A stretch of 64,000 nucleotides of DNA from JAEUMD01 sp050250815 (GTDB lineage: Bacteria > Pseudomonadota > Alphaproteobacteria > Rhizobiales > Hyphomicrobiaceae), in NCBI GenBank assembly GCA_050250815.1, contig JBFWNY010000008.1, positions 56,220 through 120,219 of the forward strand, read 5' to 3'. Position 1 is the stretch's first letter; each line of letters starts with the position of its first letter. The notes under the pieces were generated by a model. That model saw only the letters and a list, made by a program, of their open reading frames with translations, was not told where the DNA came from and ran no database searches. Made by a program: the position numbers and the translations under genes. Of this stretch, positions 8,722 through 17,488 are shown in pieces.

Positions 8722-8991
8722 TCAGGCCGTGGCGCGGCGCAGAAGCCCGGATCCAAGCATCGCTCGCCCGCCGAGCAATCGCGTGAATGACTCAGCGAAC
8801 CTCGCGGGTCGAGAAATGTGGCCAACGGGCACGGGTGCATGGAAGACGACGTCAGGAGGCGCAGCCAGATGCCGCTCGGCCGTAAGCGCGCGCACCGGCG
8901 CAGCCTCGACCATCGCCTCGAATTCGTCCTCCGGCGGGGCCATCACGCAACCTGCCGCATGGGCAGCCGACATCAGGCTCTTGATCTTCAT
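8722..8991 (-). CDS. Hypothetical small protein
   Basis: An 89-residue protein beginning MKIKSLMSAAHAAGC, with a mixed Ala/Pro/Arg composition and no transmembrane helix or motif I recognise. GGAAGGG lies seven bases before the ATG at 8991, and a good minus-strand terminator lies just downstream; both support the call. The frame is open upstream to 9108, but that extension has no ribosome site. It could be soluble and cytoplasmic. Function unknown. Confidence 0.5.
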   Translation of the reverse strand: MKIKSLMSAAHAAGCVMAPPEDEFEAMVEAAPVRALTAERHLAAPPDVVFHAPVPVGHISRPARFAESFTRLLGGRAMLGSGLLRRATA

Positions 8992-9560
8992 CCCTACGCC
9001 CTTCCGAAACGAGGACATCCAGCCCTCTCGAGAACCGCGCCAACTTGACCAGACGCGGCCCTCCGGGAAACGTTCCCGAAGGATGTCCTGGTTCCAATGA
9101 TGGTGCAAGTCTGCCGCAGGTCAAGTTATTTTTGGCTATATTTTCCGAGCATTTTCTTTTGCTGTGCCGCACCCAAGGTTCGGGCGCGATTTATTGCGCT
9201 GCAAACAATTTCTGCATGCCGTTCAGCGTGCCTTGCTCCGACCTTGAGGCATAGGTGCGCCCCGTCCGACGCAAGCTGCGCCAGCGCTGGTCGATGATCG
9301 GGAGCGCCGGGCTTTCCCTTGACAGACCGCGGCCTGAAGCACGTTCGACCGAATCAATCCTCTGTCGTGCTTGCGCTATGACGGAGGCGGCGCGAACATG
9401 AGGGTGCAGCGCTTCACCGGAGCGTGAGGCGCGCGCCGCGCGTCGACGTGCGCAACGCCGACGGGCCAAGGGGTCCGGGCGCGGCCGAGCCGTCCGGCCC
9501 AGCAACTTATCGCGTCTCGGCAGAGCCCTCGCTCGAGCGAGGGGATGGAGGAATGCCCAG
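8992..9560. other. Intergenic region with an AT-rich stretch; no gene supported
   Basis: This 569-base gap separates divergent genes. The stretch at about 9120-9215 is markedly AT-rich for this window (repeated ATTTT and TTTT runs) and may hold the promoters. A minus-strand candidate promoter near 9120 reads TTGACC. A minus-strand open frame at 9191-9571 is Arg/Ala-rich and looks like a GC-driven shadow, so it is not called. Confidence 0.4.
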
Positions 9561-11624
9561 ATGCCAGCCAAAGGTGAGCGAAGAGGTGAATCGGGCGCGG
9601 GCCGCAGGGCTCGCGCGATCGCGTTGGTGGGTCCCTACCTGTCCGGCAAGACGACCCTGCTGGAGGCGATCCTAGAGCGCTGTGGCGCTGTCACGCGCGC
9701 AGGAAAGGTCAGCGATGGCAACACGGTCGGCGATGCGAGTGCGGAAGCGCGCGCGCATGGCATGAGCGTCGCCCTCAATACGGGGGAGGTCGAGTTCCTG
9801 GGTGACAGCTTCACCTTTATCGACTGCCCGGGGTCGATCGAGTTCCAGCACGAAGGCGCGGTGGCACTCACCGCATGCGACGCAGCCGTCGTCGTCTGCG
9901 AGCCCGACGCCAAGCGCGTTCCAGCGCTTCAGCTCATCCTGAAGCAGCTCGAGGACCGCGGCATTCCCCACTTCCTGTTCCTCAACAAGATCGACATCTC
10001 CGAGACGCCGGTACGCGAGATCGTGCCGATGCTGCAACCGGCGTCGACCAAGCCGCTCGTGCTGCGCCAGATACCGATCTGGGAGAATGGTGTGGCGACG
10101 GGCTTCATCGACCTCGCGTCCGAGCGCGCGTTCGTCTACCGCGAGCACGCCGTTTCCGAGATTGTCGAGCTGCCCAGCAACAGCAAGGACCGCGAGAAGG
10201 AAGCGCGGTTCCATATGCTCGAGCAGATCGCGGACTACGACGACGAACTGATGGAGCAGCTGCTCACCGACATCGAGCCGCCGCGCGACCGAATCTTCGA
10301 CGATCTCTCACGCGAGCTGTCGCAGGGCCTCATCTGCCCGGTGCTGCTCGGATCGGCCGCGCACGGCAACGGCATCTTCCGGCTGTTGAAGGCGCTGCGC
10401 CACGAAGCGCCGACAGTGGAGACGACAGCCCGTCGGCTGAAGCTCGAGCAGACGACCTCTTCGGCCTTCGTCATGAAGACGATGCACACGAGCCATGGTG
10501 GCAAGCTGTCGCTCGTGCGCGTGCTCACCGGCGAAATCGAGGAGGGCGCGTCCCTGACCGGCGCCAACGGCCGGGCCGAGCGCACATCGGGCATCTTCAC
10601 GATGCACGGGGAGGAGCCCAAAAAGCGTGGAACAGCAGTGGCCGGCGACACCGTCGCGCTGGGGCGCCTGGATGGCATCCACACGGCGGAGACCATAACC
10701 ACGGCCGACAACATGATCGTGCAGGCGCCGGGCCCCACGGCGCCCGAGGCCGTGTTCGGCGTCGGCCTCGGCCTCAGGGATCGCAAGGACGAGGTCAAGC
10801 TGTCGGCGGCGCTGGCCAAGCTCGTCGAGGAGGATCCCTCGATCGGTGTTAGGCATGCCCAGGACACGCACCAGATCCTCCTGCTGGGGCAGGGTGAGAT
10901 GCACCTGCGCGTCGCGATCGAGCGGCTGGAGCGCAAGTACGGCGTGTCCGTCGTGCGTGAGCGGCGGCACGTTCCTTACAAGGAGACGATCCGCAAGAGC
11001 ACGGAGGTGCGCGGCCGCCACAAGAAGCAGTCGGGCGGACACGGGCAGTTCGGCGATGTGCTCGTAGATATCGAGCCGCTGCCCCGCGGTGGCGGCTTTG
11101 CCTTCAACGAGACCATCACCGGTGGCGCAATCCCCAAGCAGTACATCCCCTCCGTCGAGATCGGCGTGAAGGACTACCTGCAGCACGGGCCGCTCGGCTT
11201 CCCCGTCGTCGATGTCGCGGTGACGCTCAAGGACGGATCGTTTCACACGGTCGATTCCTCCGACATGGCGTTCCGGCAGGCAGCCCGCATCGCCATGTCG
11301 GACGGCATGCCCAAGTGTCAGCCGGTGCTGCTCGAGCCGATCATGTCGGTTGAGATCCAGGTGCCCTCGGAGGCGACGGCGCGCGTCAACGGCATCATTT
11401 CGCAGCGGCGCGGCCAGATCCTGGGCTTTGACGGCCGTGCGGGCTGGGCAGGATGGGACGTGGTGCAGGCGCACATCCCCGAAGCTGAGATGGACGACCT
11501 CATCGTCGAGCTGCGATCGGCGACGGCGGGAGTTGGTACATATTCGGCCCGCTTCGACCACTTGTCGGAACTAGTCGGCAAGCTCGCCGATCACGTACTG
11601 GCGCAGCACTCGAGCGCCGCCTAG
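9561..11624 (+). CDS. Elongation factor G-like GTPase (non-canonical EF-G paralogue)
   Basis: A 687-residue translational GTPase with the five-domain layout of EF-G. The P-loop is GPYLSGKTT (24-32), G3 is DCPGS (88-92) and G4 is NKID (141-144). The C-terminal half has typical EF-G domain IV (GGHGQFGDV) and domain V (IISQRRGQILGF). It differs from housekeeping EF-G in the G3 motif, where the catalytic His of DxPGH is Ser, and in shortened switch regions. This matches a separate EF-G-like family, not the fusA of the str operon, and no ribosomal genes adjoin. GGAGGA precedes the ATG. Exact role in translation is unknown. Confidence 0.85.
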   Translation: MPAKGERRGESGAGRRARAIALVGPYLSGKTTLLEAILERCGAVTRAGKVSDGNTVGDASAEARAHGMSVALNTGEVEFLGDSFTFIDCPGSIEFQHEGAVALTACDAAVVVCEPDAKRVPALQLILKQLEDRGIPHFLFLNKIDISETPVREIVPMLQPASTKPLVLRQIPIWENGVATGFIDLASERAFVYREHAVSEIVELPSNSKDREKEARFHMLEQIADYDDELMEQLLTDIEPPRDRIFDDLSRELSQGLICPVLLGSAAHGNGIFRLLKALRHEAPTVETTARRLKLEQTTSSAFVMKTMHTSHGGKLSLVRVLTGEIEEGASLTGANGRAERTSGIFTMHGEEPKKRGTAVAGDTVALGRLDGIHTAETITTADNMIVQAPGPTAPEAVFGVGLGLRDRKDEVKLSAALAKLVEEDPSIGVRHAQDTHQILLLGQGEMHLRVAIERLERKYGVSVVRERRHVPYKETIRKSTEVRGRHKKQSGGHGQFGDVLVDIEPLPRGGGFAFNETITGGAIPKQYIPSVEIGVKDYLQHGPLGFPVVDVAVTLKDGSFHTVDSSDMAFRQAARIAMSDGMPKCQPVLLEPIMSVEIQVPSEATARVNGIISQRRGQILGFDGRAGWAGWDVVQAHIPEAEMDDLIVELRSATAGVGTYSARFDHLSELVGKLADHVLAQHSSAA

Positions 11625-11641
11625 CGACTGCCGGAATCGGC

Positions 11642-11673
11642 AAGGGGAGGGGGCAACTGCTCCCTCCCCCCGC
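11642..11673. terminator. Inverted repeat between convergent EF-G-like and msrA genes
   Basis: GGGGAGGG-type arm followed by CTCCCTCCCC with a short loop, 18 bases after the EF-G-like stop. It is GC-rich without a clear T-run; terminator function is inferred from position between convergent genes. Confidence 0.5.
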
Positions 11674-11690
11674 ATGCAAACTGCATTCTC

Positions 11691-12362
11691 TCAGGACCGG
11701 CCGGCCTTGCTCCAGATCTGCTCGATGCGTTGGTCGCGTCCGCATCCGTGCCGGTAGATTTTGTAGCGCAGCGGGTTCTTCCGGTAGAAGTCCTGGTGGT
11801 AGTCCTCGGCCGCCGTGAACGGGGTCACATCGGCGATCTCCACGGCAATGGGCCGCTCGAGGATCCCGCTCTTGGCCAGTTCGTCGCGGCTCTTTTCGGC
11901 GAGCGACCTCTGCTCGGCGGAATGCACGAAGATCGCGGGACGATACTCGTTACCGCGGTCACAGAACTGGCCACTGCCGTCGGTCGGGTCGACGTGCCGC
12001 CAATACCACGCAAGAAGTGCCTGATACGTCACCTTCTTGGGATCGTAGATGACGCGCACCGCCTCGGCGTGGCCCGTGCGTCCGGTCGAAACCTGCTCGT
12101 ACGTGGGCGAAGGCGTGCGACCTCCGGTGAACCCGGAGATCGTCGCCAGCACACCGGGGACTTTGTCGAAGTCGCTTTCCGTGCACCAGAAGCACCCCGC
12201 AGCGAACGTCGCCTCGTCGGTAGGCACGTCGAATTTGGGGCTCACGAAGGCCTCGGCGCGGGCCGCCGAGCGCCCGCTGAAGGCGATATCGGCGAGACCC
12301 GCTCCGAGCACGGCGAGCGCACCCGCGATGAGCGCGGTGGAAATGGCTTTCGCGGTGCGCAC
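11691..12362 (-). CDS. msrA: Peptide-methionine (S)-S-oxide reductase MsrA, exported
   Basis: A 223-residue MsrA. The catalytic motif GCFWC lies at 56-60, with the usual downstream elements TGGRTPSPTYEQV, GHAEAV and EDYHQDF. An N-terminal hydrophobic segment (about 8-28) ending in Ala residues indicates export, so it would repair oxidised methionine in periplasmic proteins. The GTG start at 12362 is chosen because AAGGAAGGAG lies just upstream and only two bases separate it from the msrB stop, so the two genes form an operon. A frame extension upstream overlaps msrB and is not used. The resolving Cys near the C-terminus (HGCG) is present. Confidence 0.93.
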   Translation of the reverse strand: MRTAKAISTALIAGALAVLGAGLADIAFSGRSAARAEAFVSPKFDVPTDEATFAAGCFWCTESDFDKVPGVLATISGFTGGRTPSPTYEQVSTGRTGHAEAVRVIYDPKKVTYQALLAWYWRHVDPTDGSGQFCDRGNEYRPAIFVHSAEQRSLAEKSRDELAKSGILERPIAVEIADVTPFTAAEDYHQDFYRKNPLRYKIYRHGCGRDQRIEQIWSKAGRS

Positions 12363-12364
12363 CG

Positions 12365-12868
12365 TCAGGCTCCTTCCTTGGCGGGCACGAACTTCAACGC
12401 CACGCCGTTGATGCAATGACGCTTTCCTGTCGGTGCCGGTCCATCGTCGAAAATGTGCCCGAGGTGTCCGCCGCAGCGGCTGCAATGCACCTCCGTGCGC
12501 GTCATGAAGTAACTCTTGTCGACGCTCGTGCCGACTGCGGCATCGGCAGCCGGTTGGTAGAAGCTGGGCCAGCCCGTGCCGCTGTTGAACTTATGGTCCG
12601 ACAGGTAGAGCTCCTGGCCGCAACCCGCGCACGTGTACTTGCCCGGGGCGTACGTCTTATCGAGCGGGCTCGTCCGCGCGCGCTCCGTGCCGTGCTCGCG
12701 CAGCACACGGTACTGCTCGGGCGACAGGATCTTCCTCCACTCCTCGTCAGTCTTCATGACCTCGAACGTCTCCTTCTTCTTCGTTTCTTCGGCGCGAGAG
12801 GCCGCGGCAAAGCTCCCGCCGAACGTTGCAATCAGCGTGGCCGCAGTGAATTTGCGTCGTGTCAGCAT
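12365..12868 (-). CDS. msrB: Peptide-methionine (R)-S-oxide reductase MsrB, exported
   Basis: A 167-residue MsrB. The zinc-binding CxxC pairs are C80/C83 and C129/C132 and the catalytic Cys is C152 in RHCINGVALKF. The N-terminus (LTRRKFTAATLIATFGGSFA) is a twin-arginine-like signal, so the enzyme is probably exported folded to the periplasm. It reduces the R-epimer of methionine sulfoxide, complementing MsrA, which starts two bases after its stop. A catalytic second Cys near residue 97 is replaced in GTGWPSF, as is usual for this family. Confidence 0.93.
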   Translation of the reverse strand: MLTRRKFTAATLIATFGGSFAAASRAEETKKKETFEVMKTDEEWRKILSPEQYRVLREHGTERARTSPLDKTYAPGKYTCAGCGQELYLSDHKFNSGTGWPSFYQPAADAAVGTSVDKSYFMTRTEVHCSRCGGHLGHIFDDGPAPTGKRHCINGVALKFVPAKEGA

Positions 12869-13123
12869 GGGCCTTCAATCCTTCCCTTCAAGAATGGGAT
12901 CGCCCTGCCGCTCGGTGCGGTTCGGACGCTTCGTCCTCATTTCGCCCTCAGAGCCGGTCTCATTACGCCGGCTCTGATCACGACGTGGTGAGGGGAACCA
13001 CTCTGTATGGATCGGCCGAACCGCCCGAATTTCGTGACGGGTGCCCATAATGTGGTTGCTCACTCGACGAATGTCACGGCATCGGCCCCCATTAGGGGCT
13101 ACGTAGCCGCCGTGGCGGGCATT

Positions 13124-13843
13124 CTAAGCGATGCGCAGCGGAATCTTGCGCTCGACCGTGATGTCCTCAGGCGTCAGCCGGCAGCGGTAGGCGAGGGCCT
13201 CGACACCCGCCTCTGCTGCAGCACGGAACGTAGCCGCGTACGCGGGGTCGATGTCGGCTGCCAGCGACAGATGCTGGGCGTCGCTACGCTGGACGAGGAA
13301 CACGAGAACCGCCCGGGCACCCTGGCGGGCCACCCAGGCCAGTTCGCGCAAGTGCTTGGCACCACGCTCGGTGACGCTGTCGGGGAACTCCGCGCAGCCG
13401 GGGCGGCGCATCAAATGGACGTTCTTGACCTCGACGTAGGCTCGGCCCTTGGCATCGTCCTCCAGCAGCAGGTCGATGCGGCTGCCCTCCTCGCCGTACC
13501 GCTGCTCGGTCTTCAGGCGGCCGAAGCCCTTCAGCGGAGCGATCCGCCCTGCCACGATAGCCTCGCGCACAAGTTTATTGGGATGCATCGGGTTGATGCC
13601 GACCAGGGTCGGACCCTCGCCGAGGTCGGCCTCCACCATTTCCCAGGTGTGCGGGTACTTGCGCGCCGGATTGTCGCTTTCGGACAGCCACACCCGGGTG
13701 CCCGGAACGCACAGGCCGAGCATCGATCCCGTGTTGGGGCAGGCGGCGGTGATCCGCCGCCCGTCGTCGAGAACGACGTCAGCGAGGAAACGCTTGTAGC
13801 GGCGCTCGAGGCGGCCGCGCAGCAGCGGGCGGGGGAATCGCAT
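13124..13843 (-). CDS. sfsA: SfsA family DNA-binding/nuclease-like protein
   Basis: A 239-residue SfsA (sugar fermentation stimulation protein). Recognised from the N-terminal RRYKRFLADV, the PNTGSMLG and NKLVREAI blocks, the GSRIDLLLED and YVEVKNVHL motifs (acidic residues and Glu-Val-Lys of a nuclease-like fold) and the FPDSVTERGAKHL block. Length matches the family (about 230-240). SfsA binds DNA nonspecifically in E. coli and its physiological role is poorly known. It lies alone between msrB and a divergent CinA-domain gene. Confidence 0.93.
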   Translation of the reverse strand: MRFPRPLLRGRLERRYKRFLADVVLDDGRRITAACPNTGSMLGLCVPGTRVWLSESDNPARKYPHTWEMVEADLGEGPTLVGINPMHPNKLVREAIVAGRIAPLKGFGRLKTEQRYGEEGSRIDLLLEDDAKGRAYVEVKNVHLMRRPGCAEFPDSVTERGAKHLRELAWVARQGARAVLVFLVQRSDAQHLSLAADIDPAYAATFRAAAEAGVEALAYRCRLTPEDITVERKIPLRIA

Positions 13844-13946
13844 GGCGCGAGGCTAGGCGGGGGAGCCGTGGATGGCAATTCCGCTGCCTTGCCGAACGAC
13901 CTACAATGACCGCGCCTCCCGCTTCCGATTGAGGAGTTTCCCGTTC

Positions 13947-14696
13947 ATGGCCGACCCGTGTCCCGCCACCGTCACTGCCGCCGTCCTCGTCATCGGCGAC
14001 GAGATCCTGTCGGGGCGCACCAAGGACAAGAACATCGGCACGATCGCCGACCATCTCACGGCGATTGGCATCGAGCTCCGGGAGGTGCGTATCGTCGGCG
14101 ATGAGCGAATGGCGATCGTTTCGGCGCTCAATGCATTGCGCGGGGCGTACGACTATGTGTTCACGACGGGCGGCATCGGGCCGACGCATGACGACATCAC
14201 GGCAGACAGCATTGCCGAGGCGTTCGGCGTGGCCATCGGCGAGGATCCGATGGCGCTGGCGCTCATTGCCGCGCACTGCGAGCGCCGCGGTGTTCCACTC
14301 ACTCCGCCGCGGCGACGCATGGCGCGCCTGCCCGCGGGGGCGATGCTGGTCAAGAATGCAATCTCCGCCGCGCCGGGCTTCATGATTCGAAATGTCGTGG
14401 TGATGGCAGGCGTGCCGAGCATCATGGAGGTAATGCTTCAGGACGTGACGCCGCATCTACGGACCGGGCCACAGGTGCGCTCTGTGACGATCGACATTCC
14501 GCGCCCGGAAGGCGACATCGCGGAGATACTCGCCCGCCATCAGGCCGAGAATCCGGATGTGGCGATGGGCAGCTATCCCTATTTCAGCGAAGGGCGTCCC
14601 AAGGTGCAGATCGTGCTGCGCTCGCGGGAGCCAGCCCGTCTCGCCAGCGTCTCGCGCGCTTTAGAAGACATGCTCAGGGCTGGTGGTCTGGTCTGA
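13947..14696 (+). CDS. CinA-type molybdopterin-binding-domain protein
   Basis: A 249-residue protein made of the MoCF/MoaB-like domain found at the N-terminus of CinA. Visible motifs are GDEILSGRTKDKN (residues 14-26) and TTGGIGPTHDDITAD near 72-86. Full CinA proteins of about 420 residues add a C-terminal nicotinamide-nucleotide deamidase domain, which is absent here. The start at 13947 follows GAGGAG by ten bases; the frame is open further upstream to 13872. Such stand-alone domains are common in Alphaproteobacteria; a role in nucleotide pyrophosphatase-type repair is possible but not established. It overlaps the convergent next gene by 23 bases at the 3' ends. Confidence 0.88.
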   Translation: MADPCPATVTAAVLVIGDEILSGRTKDKNIGTIADHLTAIGIELREVRIVGDERMAIVSALNALRGAYDYVFTTGGIGPTHDDITADSIAEAFGVAIGEDPMALALIAAHCERRGVPLTPPRRRMARLPAGAMLVKNAISAAPGFMIRNVVVMAGVPSIMEVMLQDVTPHLRTGPQVRSVTIDIPRPEGDIAEILARHQAENPDVAMGSYPYFSEGRPKVQIVLRSREPARLASVSRALEDMLRAGGLV

Positions 14697-15564
14697 GGTT
14701 CGCGTCGGTTGATCCGGCGGCGGCCTCCAGCCGGTCCATGAGCCGCGATGTACGTTTGACGTCCGCTTCCGGCTGACTTGCGCTGCACGTAGCGGGGACC
14801 GGACTCGTATCGCATTCGGTGGGAGCCTCGGCCGGGGAGGCGTCGGTGATGGCCGGCGCGATTTCCTCGTCTTCGTCGGTCTGTGCGCCGTTGTCCGCGC
14901 GATCGGTTCTGAAAATGACGCCGCTGCGTGGAGGCATTACGTCGACCACAGCTTCCTCGTGAGCTTCCTCGTGCCCGTCCGCGCGGGAATCTTGTTCGTC
15001 AGGATAGAGGTCGTAGCGGGCTTCCAGCGCATCGAGGAAGGCGACGATCATATCCACCATCGTTGCCAGCGGCAGCCGGGCTGCCACCAGGAAGCGGCTG
15101 TCGAACGTAACCGAGCTGGACTCGGGCAGGCAGGGCGCCTCGCTCGCAACGAGCCCGCGGCTGCGCAGGTAGGCGAGTGTGCAGTCGCCGGTCGCGAAAT
15201 CTGCGAGCGTCGAATCGCTCAGGTCCTCGACGGCGTCGCAAAGGACCGCCGTGCCGCCCCCGAAAAGCCGGGCCAGACTGGAAAACCCATCGGCCTCGCG
15301 GGCGAGCTCGTCGGCGCGGCGACGGGCGAGCATCACGCGGCCTATGAGCCGCGCCTCCTCGCGGCGCACCGCCTCCATGACGGCACGCTCGGCGGCCTGC
15401 GCGGTAATCTCGCAGCCGCCGCAACCGGCACTGGCGTGGCACCATTGGTTGCCGGCCGCGGTCAGATCCTCGGCGGCGGCGAGGGCGGCGTCCAGGTGAT
15501 CGGCGAGCGTATAGGCAACCGCCGGGATCTCGCTGGTTGGCCCCATCATCATGTCGATCGCCAT
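14674..15564 (-). CDS. Hypothetical protein with acidic C-terminal region
   Basis: A 296-residue protein of unknown family. The N-terminal half is helical and Ala-rich with two Cys pairs (WCHASAGCGGCE near 41-52). The second half is very acidic and Ser/Pro/Thr-rich, probably disordered, before a short basic tail. The N-terminal Cys cluster could bind a metal, but this is not a recognised motif. Its 3' end overlaps that of the CinA-domain gene by 23 bases. A start at 15564 or at the nearby ATG codons is uncertain. No functional inference from neighbours. Confidence 0.6.
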   Translation of the reverse strand: MAIDMMMGPTSEIPAVAYTLADHLDAALAAAEDLTAAGNQWCHASAGCGGCEITAQAAERAVMEAVRREEARLIGRVMLARRRADELAREADGFSSLARLFGGGTAVLCDAVEDLSDSTLADFATGDCTLAYLRSRGLVASEAPCLPESSSVTFDSRFLVAARLPLATMVDMIVAFLDALEARYDLYPDEQDSRADGHEEAHEEAVVDVMPPRSGVIFRTDRADNGAQTDEDEEIAPAITDASPAEAPTECDTSPVPATCSASQPEADVKRTSRLMDRLEAAAGSTDANLRPDHQP

Positions 15565-15853
15565 GGTCGTCGTTCGGCCTCGGTTGATGCGCCCGGTATC
15601 AGCAGCGGCTGCGCGGTCTTGCTATTCTGCGCGAGCGGCTCCTAGTCGGGGGGCACGCGCTTTGTCGTGCGTGCAACCTGATGTGATTCGGCCGGCGTGA
15701 AGAAGGCAGGCGTCAACGGTTTTTCCCACAATTCCCAATGGCGGAGCTCAGGACGCCTCGCCCGGGATGGGGGAATGCTCCCCGCATTCCGCGGCGCGTG
15801 CTACAGCCTGATCAGGGACAGCCAGGGCCCTTGGATCGGACGAACAGGACCGC

Positions 15854-16942
15854 ATGCAACGCTCGCTCTACATCCGCCCTGTAGGTCTTTTTCCAGCCCC
15901 CTCCAGCGAGGCTGGCACAGGGGAGGCTGCATCGTTGTGGGGTGGGCTGCCGCTGGCGGGAGGGCCGCTTGCCTTCTCGGCGCTGGAAGTCATCGAGCGG
16001 GCACCCGGCGGCACACGCAGGCGCATCATCGGGCTCGGTGAGTTCATGGAGCGAGACTGGGGCCGCCACACGCTGGCCGCTTCCGATATGTTCGAGGCCC
16101 TGCGTTCGCCGCGGACGCGGCTTTCGGGCCTCGATCTTGCCCGGCCCCGTATCATGGGCATCGTCAATGTAACGCCCGACAGCTTCTCCGACGGCGGGCG
16201 TCACGACACGGCCGAGCGCGCGGTAGCGCACGCCCTGAAGCTCGCAGAGGAGGGTGCCGACATCCTCGACATCGGCGGCGAGTCGACCCGGCCCGGCTCG
16301 GATGCCGTCGCGCTTGACGATGAATTGAGCCGGGTCATTCCGGTGATCGAGGGTCTGCGCGCGCGCACCGACAAGCTCATCTCGATCGACACGCGCAAGG
16401 CCGAAGTGATGCGGCGGGCGGCGGATGCTGGTGTCGATATCCTCAACGACGTCTCGGCCCTGACGCACGATCCCCGGTCTCTGGAGGTTGCTGCCGAGAG
16501 TGGCCTGCCTGTCATGCTCATGCACGCGCAGGGCGATCCCAAGACGATGAACGACAATCCTGTTTACGGGGACGTCGCGCTTGACGTGTTCGACTTTCTC
16601 GAGCGTCGCATCAGTGCTTGCGAGGATGCCGGCATTCCGCGCGCGAAGATCGTTGCCGACCCGGGCATCGGCTTCGGCAAGCACTTGCATCACAACGTGG
16701 CCGTTCTGGCCACGATGAGCCTCTACCACGGCTTGGGTGTGCCCGTGTTGCTGGGCGCCAGCCGCAAAAAGCTTATCGGCCAGATCTGCAACGTCGACGA
16801 CCCTGAGGGGCGTGTGCCTGGCTCGATTGCTGCGGCGTTGTCGTCCATCTCGCAGGGCGTTCAGATCGTGCGCGTGCACGACGTGGCGGCAACGAAGCAA
16901 GCCGTAGCCGTGTGGCAGGCCGCGCTCACGGGGAGCGAGTAG
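15854..16942 (+). CDS. folP: Dihydropteroate synthase
   Basis: A 362-residue FolP that condenses 6-hydroxymethyl-dihydropterin pyrophosphate with p-aminobenzoate in folate synthesis. The TIM-barrel signatures are NVTPDSFSDGG (105-115), GGESTRPG near 138, a conserved DTR and Asn-rich NDVSAL segment, and GASRKKLIG near 303. The N-terminus is extended by about 95 residues before the catalytic domain; this kind of extension is seen in many alphaproteobacterial FolP proteins. Weak ACAGGACC lies before the ATG. It is alone; folK and folB are not adjacent. Confidence 0.93.
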   Translation: MQRSLYIRPVGLFPAPSSEAGTGEAASLWGGLPLAGGPLAFSALEVIERAPGGTRRRIIGLGEFMERDWGRHTLAASDMFEALRSPRTRLSGLDLARPRIMGIVNVTPDSFSDGGRHDTAERAVAHALKLAEEGADILDIGGESTRPGSDAVALDDELSRVIPVIEGLRARTDKLISIDTRKAEVMRRAADAGVDILNDVSALTHDPRSLEVAAESGLPVMLMHAQGDPKTMNDNPVYGDVALDVFDFLERRISACEDAGIPRAKIVADPGIGFGKHLHHNVAVLATMSLYHGLGVPVLLGASRKKLIGQICNVDDPEGRVPGSIAAALSSISQGVQIVRVHDVAATKQAVAVWQAALTGSE

Positions 16943-17047
16943 GCAGGCGGCGTTGATCAATCGGTAAGTCAACGGCAGCGCACCACGTGACAACCGTCAT
17001 GAATCTGTCATCATCGGTCATGGTCGATCTCTCGATGGAGGGTTGGC

Positions 17048-17482
17048 ATGCCGATGCGCAGGTTGCTCCATGCGGTTGGTATCGTGCTGGTAGTCATGTG
17101 CCAGCCCGCGGGTCTTGCTCGCGCCGCGGGGGCTGACGACGCCAGCGCCTCCGTCTGGACCACCCTGCTGCGCTATGAGACCCAGGCGATCCGTTCCTAT
17201 GAATTCCACCTGCTCGCCACCGGCGGCGTGAGGGACTTGGGCGACGAGATCTGGCTCGCGGCACGAACGCCGCCTTTCCAGCAGAAGCGCGACACGTGCG
17301 GAAGCGCGGCCGAAACGCTCTCCTACATGGTGACCGGCTACTACCTCGCCGGCCTGCGCCGCGAGATCTCGCGCGACTGGCACTTCTTCGCAAAGCGCTA
17401 CATGGACCGCCGGAGCGCGTGCTTGGCCGAGCTCAACCTCGACGAGGGGGCCTATCCGCTGCCGCGCTGGTTCGGGCGCTGA
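17048..17482 (+). CDS. Hypothetical exported protein
   Basis: A 144-residue protein with an N-terminal signal peptide (LLHAVGIVLVVMCQPAGLARA, about residues 5-26). The mature region of about 115 residues is helix-rich with several Trp/Tyr residues and two cysteines (KRDTCGS and RSACLAE) that could form a disulfide. GGAGGG lies seven bases before the first ATG. Its stop is six bases from the stop of the convergent LysE-type gene. Function unknown; probably periplasmic. Confidence 0.7.
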   Translation: MPMRRLLHAVGIVLVVMCQPAGLARAAGADDASASVWTTLLRYETQAIRSYEFHLLATGGVRDLGDEIWLAARTPPFQQKRDTCGSAAETLSYMVTGYYLAGLRREISRDWHFFAKRYMDRRSACLAELNLDEGAYPLPRWFGR

Positions 17483-17488
17483 CGGCCT

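Noticed and set aside
9191..9571. Minus-strand frame of 126 codons in the gap before the EF-G-like gene
   Set aside because: Arg/Ala-rich without a ribosome site, helix or motif; it looks like a GC-driven open frame.
10308..11561. Minus-strand frame of 417 codons opposite the EF-G-like gene
   Set aside because: Shadow of the GTPase gene; no coding signature of its own.
13007..13909. Plus-strand frame of 300 codons opposite sfsA
   Set aside because: It is fully antisense to the well-supported sfsA gene and has the composition of a shadow frame.
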